From positions 1-64,000 of the forward strand of contig NZ_JARGZA010000016.1 of the NCBI RefSeq assembly GCF_030973515.1: 64,000 nucleotides of DNA. The letters are read 5' to 3'. The notes beneath the pieces are model-generated. The model was not told the origin of the DNA, searched no databases, and saw only the letters and a list, made by a program, of their open reading frames with translations. Both the position numbers and the translations under genes were made by a program. This DNA is from Jannaschia maritima. Its GTDB lineage: Bacteria > Pseudomonadota > Alphaproteobacteria > Rhodobacterales > Rhodobacteraceae. Shown in pieces: positions 17,311 through 24,913 of the stretch; positions within the stretch are counted from its first letter, which is position 1; each line of letters opens with the position of its first letter.

Positions 17311-18686
17311 CAACGGTCTCCGTCGGGGTCGACCCAGCGTAGCAGCGCCAGCCCGGAAAGGAACAGCAAAGCGACGGGAAGGATGCCCAACCTCGCGGAA
17401 CCCGTGGCCCAGGTGGCCAGCCCGATCAGGAGCGGCGCCAGGAACGCGGTCGCCTTGCCCGACAGTGCATAGAGGCCGAAGGCTTCCGTCGCCCGGTCCG
17501 GGTCGGCGTGGCGCACCATCATCGTCCGACTGGCCGCCTGGAGGACGCCGCCCGCCCCCCCGATCACCGCCCCCACGGCATAGAACAGGACGTCCGGCGC
17601 CGGGCTGCCCGGCGCCAGCGGGACGCCCAGCACCGCATCGCGCGAGGTCATGGCCAGGACGACCACCACACCCGTCAGGATCAGGACGGCGCCCACTATC
17701 ACCGGCTTCGGCCCGTGCCGTCCATCCAGGCGTCCGCCGATCCAGGACGCGACCGCCGCCGTGACCGCGCCCAGGATGCCGAAGACGCCGATCTGCGTCG
17801 TTTCCCAATCCAGAACGAGCACCGCATAAACGCCTCCGAAGCTGTAGAGCGAGGCCAGCGCGTCGCGGTACAGCATCGAGCCGCCGAGCCACGCCATGAG
17901 GCTCCGCCGCCCCGGCACGGCGCGCAGCAGCGCCACGACGTCGGCCCAGGCCAGGCGCAGCGACACGGGCTGGGGCGCACGGGCGGGTTCGCGCACCCAA
18001 ACGAAGAAGGGGATCATGAAGACGACGAACCACAGGGCCGTGAACGGACCCACAGCGCGCGTGCCTTCCCGCGTCGCGCCGTCCAGGCCCAGCGCGGGCG
18101 CGCCGCCCAGGATCGTGGTGCCGTCCCCGTCGTCCGCGAAGAGAAGCAGGAACGTCAACAGCGCCAGCACACCCCCCGCATAGCCCAACGCATAGCCCGT
18201 GCCGGAGATGCGCCCGATCTCCGCCCGGGGGGCCAGGCTGGGCAGCATGGCGTTCGTGAAGATGGTGGTGTATTCGGCCCCGATCATCGCGACCGCGAAC
18301 GCCAGCAGCGTCACCGTCACCGCGGACGCGTCCGGCGTCATCGCCCACAGCCCGGCTGTCCCCAGCGCGTAGAACGCCCCGAAGGTCGCGATCCACCGCA
18401 TCCGCGACCCCGACCGGTCCGCCATCGCCCCGAGCAGCGGCGCCGTCAGCGCGATGGCCAGCCCGATCCCCGTCAGCGCCCAGGACCAGACCTGCTGCGC
18501 GCGGGCGTCGGCCGCGACCTCCGGCAGGCCATCGGCCAGAAGGGACTGCGCGACGGTCGCGGTGAAGTAGGGACCGAACACGAAGGTCAGGCACAGCGTG
18601 TAGAAGGGCTGGCTCGCCCAGTCGAACGCGATCCAGCCCCGGATGCGGCGGCGGGACGGGAGGACCGCCGCGACGGCGTCCGTCAC
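17310..18686 (-). CDS. MFS transporter, UMF1/Atg22-like family
   Basis: Twelve-helix membrane transporter (458 aa). The N-terminal stretch (RGWIAFDWASQPFYTLCLTF) is the hallmark of the UMF1/YxiO branch of the major facilitator superfamily, related to fungal Atg22 amino-acid effluxers. The next helices carry an MFS-type A-D-R-S-G-S-R motif in the first cytoplasmic loop. I use the GTG at 18686 because it overlaps the stop of the FAH-family gene by four bases (GTGA); upstream in-frame starts lie inside that gene. The transported substrate is unknown. Confidence 0.85.
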   Translation of the reverse strand: MTDAVAAVLPSRRRIRGWIAFDWASQPFYTLCLTFVFGPYFTATVAQSLLADGLPEVAADARAQQVWSWALTGIGLAIALTAPLLGAMADRSGSRMRWIATFGAFYALGTAGLWAMTPDASAVTVTLLAFAVAMIGAEYTTIFTNAMLPSLAPRAEIGRISGTGYALGYAGGVLALLTFLLLFADDGDGTTILGGAPALGLDGATREGTRAVGPFTALWFVVFMIPFFVWVREPARAPQPVSLRLAWADVVALLRAVPGRRSLMAWLGGSMLYRDALASLYSFGGVYAVLVLDWETTQIGVFGILGAVTAAVASWIGGRLDGRHGPKPVIVGAVLILTGVVVVLAMTSRDAVLGVPLAPGSPAPDVLFYAVGAVIGGAGGVLQAASRTMMVRHADPDRATEAFGLYALSGKATAFLAPLLIGLATWATGSARLGILPVALLFLSGLALLRWVDPDGDR

Positions 18687-19807
18687 AGAAGGCCCCGCCC
18701 GGCCAGGTTCCGCATGAGGGCCGCGGTGCCGAAGGTCCAGGGCGGGCATTCGGTGCAGGGCATCACGACGTTGCGGAGCGTTCCCAGCTCGGCGCAGGAC
18801 AGCGTGACGGCGTCGCCCGCCTTGTGCGTGAACCCCTGCCCGGGCGCGTCGCGGTCCTGCGTGGGCGCGAACAGCGTGCCCAGGAACAGCATGAACCCGT
18901 CCGGGTACTGGTGATGCCGCCCGATCGTCTGCGCCACGATGTCAGCCGGATCCCGGCTGATCGCGGCCATGGCGCTGGACCCGTCCAGCACGAACCCGTC
19001 CTGCGCCCCCTCGACCCTCAGACGGACCGTAAGGCCCTTTACCGTGTCCAGGTCGAAGTCGTCGTCGAACAGGCGGATCATGGGTCCGATGGCGCAGGAT
19101 GCGTTGTTGTCCTTCGCCTTGGACAGCAGCAGCGCGGACCGTCCCTCCACGTCGCGCAGGTTGACGTCGTTGCCCAGGGCGGCCCCCCGGATCGCGCCCC
19201 GCGAGTCCACGGCCAGCACGACCTCCGGCTCCGGGTTGTTCCAGTTCGACATGGGGTGCACGCCGACCGCCGCGCCGTGGCCCACCGCGGCCAGGGCCTG
19301 CGCCTTGCTGAATACCTCGGCGTCGGGGCCGATGCCGACCTCCAGGTATTGCGACCACAGCCCCTCGTCCTGCAGGGCGGCCTTGACCCGCATCGCGTGG
19401 TCCGAGCCGGGCACGATGCCCGACAGGCTGTCGCCGATGCGCGCCCCGATGCGGGCGCGGATCTCGGCGGCCCGGCCCGCGTCGCCCGCCGCCTGCTCCT
19501 CGATGACGCGCTCGACCATGGATCCCGCGAAGGTCACGCCCGACGCCTTCACCGGCTGCAGGTCGCAGGGTGCCAGCCAGGACCATCCGTCGGGCGCGTC
19601 GGGCGGGCCGATGGCCTCCCCCCGGGCGCCCGCGACGTGGGACACGGGGTCGTCGGCCTCCAGGACGTCGCGGACCGTGGGCGCGGCCCGCCCGGTGATG
19701 TCGTGCAGTTGCCCGTCCCGCAGGGTGACGAGGCAGGGGCCGATGCCGGGCCGGTCGACCCGCCCGATCCAGGTGCCGCGCGGGTCCAGTGCGGGATCGT
19801 CGGTCAT
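18683..19807 (-). CDS. Fumarylacetoacetate hydrolase (FAH) family protein
   Basis: A 374-aa cytoplasmic protein of the FAH superfamily, whose members hydrolyse C-C bonds or dehydrate or hydrate 2-keto acids. The metal-binding core is visible as the PEPEVVLAVDSRG stretch followed by GNDVNLRDVEGRSALLLSKAKDNNASCAIGP. The N-terminal about 90 residues form the separate domain typical of the longer FAH proteins associated with sugar-acid or arabinonate-type pathways. It heads a minus-strand operon in which the MFS gene overlaps it, so the MFS protein could move its substrate. A precise reaction cannot be assigned. Confidence 0.85.
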   Translation of the reverse strand: MTDDPALDPRGTWIGRVDRPGIGPCLVTLRDGQLHDITGRAAPTVRDVLEADDPVSHVAGARGEAIGPPDAPDGWSWLAPCDLQPVKASGVTFAGSMVERVIEEQAAGDAGRAAEIRARIGARIGDSLSGIVPGSDHAMRVKAALQDEGLWSQYLEVGIGPDAEVFSKAQALAAVGHGAAVGVHPMSNWNNPEPEVVLAVDSRGAIRGAALGNDVNLRDVEGRSALLLSKAKDNNASCAIGPMIRLFDDDFDLDTVKGLTVRLRVEGAQDGFVLDGSSAMAAISRDPADIVAQTIGRHHQYPDGFMLFLGTLFAPTQDRDAPGQGFTHKAGDAVTLSCAELGTLRNVVMPCTECPPWTFGTAALMRNLAGRGLL

Positions 19808-19914
19808 CGCTCGTGGCCTTTCGCTGGATTCGTCGGTCCGACCTTAGTGGCAAGGCGGGGCGTCCGGCCAGCGGTCGATTGACCCCGCGGCCCGCGCGGG
19901 CGCAGGATGCGGCC

Positions 19915-20202
19915 ATGGACCCGACCCGTCACGCGACGCTGCGGATCGCCGGCGCGGTGGGCGATCCCGCCTTTCCACCCTGGATCCGCATGCAGGCCAC
20001 GCGCCGCGGCCTGACCGGCGTCGCGGTGGAGGCGGCCAACGACGGACTGACCGTGCGCGCGGCGGGAGCGGCGGCGATGCTGGAATCCCTGGCGCTGGTC
20101 TGCGCCCTGGGCCCGAGGGAGGTCGCCGTGGACGACGTGGACTTGCAATTCGATAGGGTCGGTGCTTCGGGCGCCGACGGCGCCGAGATGCCCGAAGATT
20201 AG
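19915..20202 (+). CDS. Acylphosphatase-like small protein, catalytic residues apparently lost
   Basis: A 95-aa protein with the length and overall pattern of acylphosphatase (an R-I-x-G opening strand, W-I-R-x-x-A helix, L-T-G, then a strand and helix ending in G-P). In acylphosphatases the first loop reads G-x-V-Q-G-V-G-F-R, with the arginine holding the phosphate; here it is replaced by GAVGDPAFPPWIR, and the catalytic asparagine after the LTG turn is not in its usual place. Enzymatic activity is therefore doubtful. It diverges from the FAH gene across a 107-base gap and precedes the Rieske operon on the same strand. Confidence 0.6.
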   Translation: MDPTRHATLRIAGAVGDPAFPPWIRMQATRRGLTGVAVEAANDGLTVRAAGAAAMLESLALVCALGPREVAVDDVDLQFDRVGASGADGAEMPED

Positions 20203-20234
20203 GCAGACGCCCGATTTCCGATCTGCCATCGCCG

Positions 20235-20255
20235 ATGCATGTTGAATCCATGCAT
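20235..20255. promoter_or_regulatory. Perfect inverted repeat upstream of the Rieske/purine operon
   Basis: ATGCATG (20235-20241), a seven-base spacer and CATGCAT (20249-20255) form a perfect inverted repeat 49 bases upstream of the Rieske protein start. Its size and position fit an operator for a dimeric repressor. No regulator gene is adjacent, so the cognate factor is unknown. Confidence 0.5.
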
Positions 20256-20304
20256 TCTCGTGGTGTGATGACGCGGGCACGCCGCCCCGGGGGAAGACGC
20301 GACG

Positions 20305-20898
20305 ATGAGATGGACCGCCGTCATGCTGGCCGCCGATCTGCCCCCCGGGGCGGCCGCGGGCACGACGGTCGACGGCACCGATTTGGCGGTCTGGCGCAGC
20401 GCATCCGGTGCGGTGCATGCCTGGACGGACCGCTGCCCCCATCGCGGGATGCGCCTGTCTCACGGCTTCGTGCGCGGCGAAACCCTGGCCTGCATCTATC
20501 ACGGATGGCGCTATGGCACCGACGGGGCGTGCCGGCACATCCCCGCGCATCCGTCGCTGACCCCGCCGAAGACCATCGCCGCCACGGACCACGCCTGCCG
20601 GGAGGCGGGCGGTCTGATCTGGGTCGGCGGCACGGGCGAGCCGCCCGTGATTGAGCACCCTCATCCCGTCCGAAGCCTGGAAGTCGCGGCCCCGCCCGAG
20701 GCGGTGGCCCGGGCCTTCGGCGCGGCGGAGGGGGTGCGCGTCCTCGACCTCGACGGACGCGCCGCCACGCTGGCCTTGCAACCGGTCGCGAGCGCCGCGA
20801 CCCGCATCCACGCCCTGTGCGCCCGGCCTGACGACCGCCTCGCCCTGTCCCGCGCGCTCGATGCCCGCCGGGCCCGCGCCGAAGGAGACGCCGCATGA
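20305..20898 (+). CDS. Stand-alone Rieske [2Fe-2S] protein with unusual C-terminal extension
   Basis: A 197-aa soluble protein. Residues 1-115 are a complete oxygenase-type Rieske domain with C44-P-H46 and C63-x-x-H66 ligands. The remaining about 80 residues do not form a full oxygenase catalytic domain: there is no non-haem iron motif, only a short segment (LALQPVASAATRIHAL) reminiscent of the end of such a domain. The next gene encodes a catalytic domain without Rieske ligands and overlaps by four bases (ATGA), so the two products probably form one split oxygenase in which this protein delivers electrons. No reductase is encoded in the operon. Confidence 0.85.
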   Translation: MRWTAVMLAADLPPGAAAGTTVDGTDLAVWRSASGAVHAWTDRCPHRGMRLSHGFVRGETLACIYHGWRYGTDGACRHIPAHPSLTPPKTIAATDHACREAGGLIWVGGTGEPPVIEHPHPVRSLEVAAPPEAVARAFGAAEGVRVLDLDGRAATLALQPVASAATRIHALCARPDDRLALSRALDARRARAEGDAA

Positions 20899-21743
20899 CG
20901 ATCGCCCCCGCCGACCGCGCCGCCTGGTACCCCGCCGCCCCCTCGTCCGCCGTGACGGAAGGACACGCGACCCCGACCGTCCTTCTGGGCGAGGGCGTCG
21001 CCCTGTTCCGCACGGACGGCGTCGCCGCGGCGACCGGCGCGGACAGGCGCGCGCTGGCCGTGACCGAACGCTACGACCATGTCTGGGTGTGTCCCGGCAC
21101 GCCGGACCGCGCGCTGTTCGCGATTCCCGAGGCCGCCATGCCGGGCCGCCGGGCGGTGCCGTGCGGGTCGATCCACGTTCGCTGCTCGCCGCTTCGGGCG
21201 GTCGAGAACTTCCTCGATATCGCGCATTTTCCGTTCATCCACACCGGCATCCTGGGCGAGGAGCCGCATACGGAGGTGAACCGCTACGACGTGAGGATCG
21301 ACGACGACCTGGACGAGGTCTGGGCGCGGAACATCACCTTCCACCAGCCGCAGGCCTCCGTTTCCGCCGAAGGGGCGCTGGACGTGCGCTACGAGTACCG
21401 GGTGCCCGCGCCGACGACCGCGATCCTGTACAAGACCTGCCCCGCGCGGCCCGCGGAATGGGACGTCATCGCGATCTTCGTCCAGCCCGTGTCGGAGGAG
21501 ACGTGCATCGCCCATCCCTGGATGACGATGTTCGACGACGCGACCCCCCACGCCGACATGGTCGCCTTCCAGCAGACGATCTTCCTGCAGGACCGGTCGA
21601 TCCTGGAGAACCAGATCCCCGCCCGTCTGCCGCTGGACCCGGGCATGGAGGTGCCGACCCAGGCCGATCTGACCTCCATCGCGTATCGCCGCTGGCTGAA
21701 GCGGCGGGGGCACGCCCACGGCGCGCAACTGGTGGCGGCGTGA
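20895..21743 (+). CDS. Rieske-type oxygenase catalytic subunit lacking the Rieske cluster
   Basis: A 282-aa protein with the mononuclear iron site of Rieske oxygenases: N105-F-L-D108-I-A-H111-F-P-F-I-H116, with Asp233 in QDRSILENQ as likely third ligand; Asp108 is the residue that normally links to a Rieske histidine. The N-terminus still has strands of a Rieske fold (WYPAAPSS, then VALFRTDG, then YDHVWVCPG), but the CxH and CxxH loops are gone. This is how NdmC, the catalytic subunit of caffeine/7-methylxanthine N7-demethylase, is built; NdmC takes electrons from a Rieske domain on another polypeptide. The neighbouring Rieske, GST and deaminase genes reinforce the parallel. Hydroxylation or N/O-demethylation of a purine-like compound is inferred. 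Confidence 0.8.
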   Translation: MTIAPADRAAWYPAAPSSAVTEGHATPTVLLGEGVALFRTDGVAAATGADRRALAVTERYDHVWVCPGTPDRALFAIPEAAMPGRRAVPCGSIHVRCSPLRAVENFLDIAHFPFIHTGILGEEPHTEVNRYDVRIDDDLDEVWARNITFHQPQASVSAEGALDVRYEYRVPAPTTAILYKTCPARPAEWDVIAIFVQPVSEETCIAHPWMTMFDDATPHADMVAFQQTIFLQDRSILENQIPARLPLDPGMEVPTQADLTSIAYRRWLKRRGHAHGAQLVAA

Positions 21744-22432
21744 CGCCGGTCCTGCACGACTGGGTGCTGGACGCGGGCTGCTACCGCGTGCGGCTGCTGG
21801 CGTCGCTGCTGGGCGCGGATCTGGACCTGCGGTCGGTCGACGTCCACCCGGGCGATGCGCTGCGGAGCGAGGCGTTCCTGCTGCTGAACCCGGCGGGCAC
21901 CTTGCCGGTGATGGAGGTGGACGGGTCGGTCCTGACGGATGGGCCCGCCTGCCTGACTTGGCTGGCCGCGACGCACGACGCCGGGTGGCTGGGCGATCCC
22001 TCGCCCGGTGGACGGGCCGCGCTGCAGCACTGGCTGGGCGTGTCGCACGAGCTGGCCGCGACCCTGGGCGCCGCGCGCCCGATGGACATGCTGGGCGCCT
22101 CCGGCGATCCCCGACCGCTGCGTCTGGCGGGTCGGGGCCATCTGCGCCGCCTGGATGCCGCGCTGGCCCGAGGGCGGTGGGACGGGCGCGCCTTCCTGCT
22201 GGGCGACCGGCCCACGATCGCCGACGTGGCCTGCTTTCCGGACGTGGCCCTGGCGGGCGATTGCGGCATGTCGCTGGACCCCTACCCTTCGATCCGGTTG
22301 TGGATGCGGGCGGTCCGCGGCCTGCCCGGCTTCGTCCCCATGCCGGGCATCCATCCCCTGCACGAGGCGAGCCCATTCCCGGAGGACGCCCGCGGGTCGG
22401 GTGCGGACGCGGCCCGGGGGACGGCGGCGTGA
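21740..22432 (+). CDS. Glutathione S-transferase-fold protein
   Basis: A 230-aa GST-fold protein starting with GTG (GTGA overlap with the oxygenase stop). The thioredoxin-like N-terminal domain is recognisable (DAGCYRVRLLASLLG, then NPAGTLPVMEVDG and LTDGPACLTWLA), and the helical C-terminal domain ends with the GDRPTIADVACFPDVALAG block containing the N-capping box aspartate. The position of the usual catalytic Ser/Cys is held by the Asp-Ala-Gly-Cys14 segment. In the NdmCDE demethylase a GST-like protein (NdmE) bridges the catalytic and Rieske subunits; its place directly after the split oxygenase suggests the same role. A conventional detoxifying role cannot be excluded. Confidence 0.85.
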   Translation: MTPVLHDWVLDAGCYRVRLLASLLGADLDLRSVDVHPGDALRSEAFLLLNPAGTLPVMEVDGSVLTDGPACLTWLAATHDAGWLGDPSPGGRAALQHWLGVSHELAATLGAARPMDMLGASGDPRPLRLAGRGHLRRLDAALARGRWDGRAFLLGDRPTIADVACFPDVALAGDCGMSLDPYPSIRLWMRAVRGLPGFVPMPGIHPLHEASPFPEDARGSGADAARGTAA

Positions 22433-23817
22433 CCGCGTTCCTGCTGAAGGGCTGCGCGGCCATCGTGACGGCCCACGACGCGCCCGTCCTGCGCGACCAC
22501 GACCTGCTGACCGACGGCCCCGCGGTCGCGGCCATAGGCCCCGACCTGTCCGGCCCGGACCTTCCCCAGGACGCGCAGGTGATCGACGCGTCGGGGTGGT
22601 TCGTCTATCCGGGGCTGGTCAACACGCATCACCACTTCTTCCAGTGCTTCGTGCGCAACAGGGCCGAACTGGACTGGACCAAGCTGACCGTCCTGGAATG
22701 GCTGGACCGCATCTATCCGGTCTTCGGCCGCCTGACCGAGGACGCGTTCCACCATGCCAGCCTGTCCGCGATCGCGGAGCTTCTGAAGCACGGCTGCACC
22801 ACGGCCTTCGACCACCAGTACTGCTTCCCCCGGCATGCGGGCACCCGCATCGTCGACCGTCAGATCGAGGCGGCGGAGCGGTTCGGAATACGGATCCACA
22901 TAGGCCGCGGCGGCAACACCCTTCCCAAGTCGAAGGGCAGCACCATCCCCGACGCGATATTGGAGACGACGGACGCCTTCCTGTCCGACTGCGCCCGCCT
23001 GATCGACGCCTACCACGACCCCCACCCCTTCGCGATGCGCCAGATCGCGGTGGCACCCTGCCAGCCGGTGAACTGCTGGCGCGATACGTTTGTGGAATCC
23101 GTGGCGCTGGCCCGCGACCGCGGCGTGCGCCTGCACAGCCACGTGGGCGAGGGCGAATCGGAGGTGATGCGCCAGCGGACGGGCATGCGGACGGTGGAAT
23201 GGTGCGAGGACGTGGGCTTCGCCGGACCGGACACCTTCTATGCCCATTGTTGGGAGCTTTCGCGCGACGAGCTGGCGGCGATGGCCCGCACCGGCACGGG
23301 CGTGTCGCACTGCCCCGAACCCGTCTATCTGGTCGGCGCGGAGGTGACGGACATTCCCGCCATGCACGCGCTCGGCCTGACGGTGGGGCTGGGCGCGGAC
23401 GGGGCGGCGTCGAACGACAACTCCGACCTGATGCACTGCATCCATTCGGCGTACATGCTGCAATGCCTGGCCGCGGGACGCCGCGACGACCCGGTGCCGC
23501 ACCCGTCCGCCTTCCTGGGCCACGCCACGGCGGGCGGCGCCGCGCTGCTGGGCCGCGACGACATCGGGCGGCTGGGCCCCGGCCTGGCGGCCGACCTGTT
23601 CGCCCTGGACACCCGGCGGCTGGAATTCGCGGGCACGCGCCACGATCCCGTCAGCCTGATCCCCAAGGTCGGCGTCGGCCGCCCCGTCGACCTGACGATG
23701 GTCAACGGCCGGATCGTCTGGGACGGGACGCAGTTCCCCGGCCTGGACGAGGCCGCCATGCTGGCCGAGGCCGAGACCGTCCTCGACACGATCATCCCCC
23801 CCGGCACCACCATTTGA
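22429..23817 (+). CDS. Amidohydrolase, 8-oxoguanine/guanine deaminase-like
   Basis: Metal-dependent amidohydrolase (462 aa) of the TrzN/AtzA/8-oxoguanine-deaminase branch. It shows PGLVNTHHHFFQ with the H-x-H metal pair (His67, His69), HGCTTAFDHQYCF, the later HSHVGEGESE histidine, FYAHCWELS, and GLGADGAASNDNSDL with the metal-ligand aspartate. These fit 8-oxoguanine deaminase and related purine/triazine deaminases. GTG start with a GTGA overlap to the GST-like gene. With a purine-type ABC transporter immediately after it, its substrate is most likely an aminopurine such as guanine, 8-oxoguanine or a methylated derivative, acting before or after the oxygenase. Confidence 0.87.
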   Translation: MTAFLLKGCAAIVTAHDAPVLRDHDLLTDGPAVAAIGPDLSGPDLPQDAQVIDASGWFVYPGLVNTHHHFFQCFVRNRAELDWTKLTVLEWLDRIYPVFGRLTEDAFHHASLSAIAELLKHGCTTAFDHQYCFPRHAGTRIVDRQIEAAERFGIRIHIGRGGNTLPKSKGSTIPDAILETTDAFLSDCARLIDAYHDPHPFAMRQIAVAPCQPVNCWRDTFVESVALARDRGVRLHSHVGEGESEVMRQRTGMRTVEWCEDVGFAGPDTFYAHCWELSRDELAAMARTGTGVSHCPEPVYLVGAEVTDIPAMHALGLTVGLGADGAASNDNSDLMHCIHSAYMLQCLAAGRRDDPVPHPSAFLGHATAGGAALLGRDDIGRLGPGLAADLFALDTRRLEFAGTRHDPVSLIPKVGVGRPVDLTMVNGRIVWDGTQFPGLDEAAMLAEAETVLDTIIPPGTTI

Positions 23818-23828
23818 AGGAGAGACTC

Positions 23829-24905
23829 ATGAGGACCTTGAAGACGCTGGCCACCCTGGCCCTGTCGGCCGCGCTCGCGCTGCCCGCCGCCGCGCAGGAC
23901 GATACGCTGAAGGCCATGGTCATGCTGCCGTCGCCCGAAGGCGACGTCGGCTGGTCGTTCACGATGATCGAAAGCCTGCGCCGCGTGCAGGCCGAGTACG
24001 GCGACGCGATGGACCTGACCGTCATCACGCCGATCCCCGAAGGTCCGGACGCCGACCGGATCATGAACAACGCGGTCGCGGACGGGAACGAGTTCCTGGT
24101 CCTGGGCTCGTTCGGCTACATGAACGGCGGGATCCAACTGGCGAAGCGCAACCCCGACATCGATATCCTGCATGCGTCCGGCTATCTGACCGAGGACAAC
24201 TTCGCCCCCTTCGCTGCGAAGTACTGGCAGGGCACGTATCTGATGGGCATGGCCGCCGCATCGCTGACCGAATCGAAGAAGCTCGGCGTCGTCGGCGCCT
24301 TCGCCATCCCCGAGCTCATCACCTCGATCAACGCCTTCGCCCTGGGCGCGCGCGAGGTCGACCCCGAGATCGAGGTCTCGGTCGTCTGGGTGAACTCCTG
24401 GTTCGACCCCGCGGCCGAGCAGGACGCCGCCCGCGCGCTGCTGTCGCAGGGCGTCGATGTCCTGTTCTCGAACGCCCAGGACACGCCGTCGGTGGTGTCC
24501 CTGGCGGAGGAGGAGGGCGCGTACGTGTTCAACCTCAACTCCTCCATGAAGGCCTATGCGCCGTCGCGCTATCTGGGCGTGGTCGGCACGGACTGGTCCC
24601 CCTGGTTCGCCGAGAAGATCGCCGGGCACCTGGACGGCACCTTCGAGGGCGAGTTCGCCTGGCTGGGCTTCGGCGACGACGTCCTGTTCATGGCGGATTA
24701 CAGCGCGGACATCCCGGACGACGTCGCGGCCCTGATCGCCGAGCGGGAGGCCGCGATCCGATCGGGCGACTTCGACGTCTTCGGCGGGCCCCTGGTCGAT
24801 CAGTCGGGAACCGAACGGGTCGCTTCGGGCGCGTCCATGTCGGACCCCGAGATCCTGGGCATGGACTGGCACGTCGAGGGCGTGACCACGCCCCTGCCGA
24901 ACTGA
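23829..24905 (+). CDS. BMP-family ABC transporter substrate-binding protein
   Basis: Periplasmic binding protein (358 aa) of the BMP/PnrA/Med family, which bind nucleosides and purines. It starts 11 bases after the deaminase stop, behind AAGGAGAG, with a signal peptide ending at AAA-Q (about residue 22); there is no lipobox. The family pattern is visible: GDVGWSFTM near residue 38, the repeated strand-helix units, KKLGVVGAFAIPE around residue 155 and the YLGVVGTDWSPW segment near residue 258. Together with the double ATPase and two permeases it is a complete importer, and it ties the oxygenase/deaminase genes to purine-like substrates. Confidence 0.92.
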   Translation: MRTLKTLATLALSAALALPAAAQDDTLKAMVMLPSPEGDVGWSFTMIESLRRVQAEYGDAMDLTVITPIPEGPDADRIMNNAVADGNEFLVLGSFGYMNGGIQLAKRNPDIDILHASGYLTEDNFAPFAAKYWQGTYLMGMAAASLTESKKLGVVGAFAIPELITSINAFALGAREVDPEIEVSVVWVNSWFDPAAEQDAARALLSQGVDVLFSNAQDTPSVVSLAEEEGAYVFNLNSSMKAYAPSRYLGVVGTDWSPWFAEKIAGHLDGTFEGEFAWLGFGDDVLFMADYSADIPDDVAALIAEREAAIRSGDFDVFGGPLVDQSGTERVASGASMSDPEILGMDWHVEGVTTPLPN

Positions 24906-24913
24906 CCGGGGCC

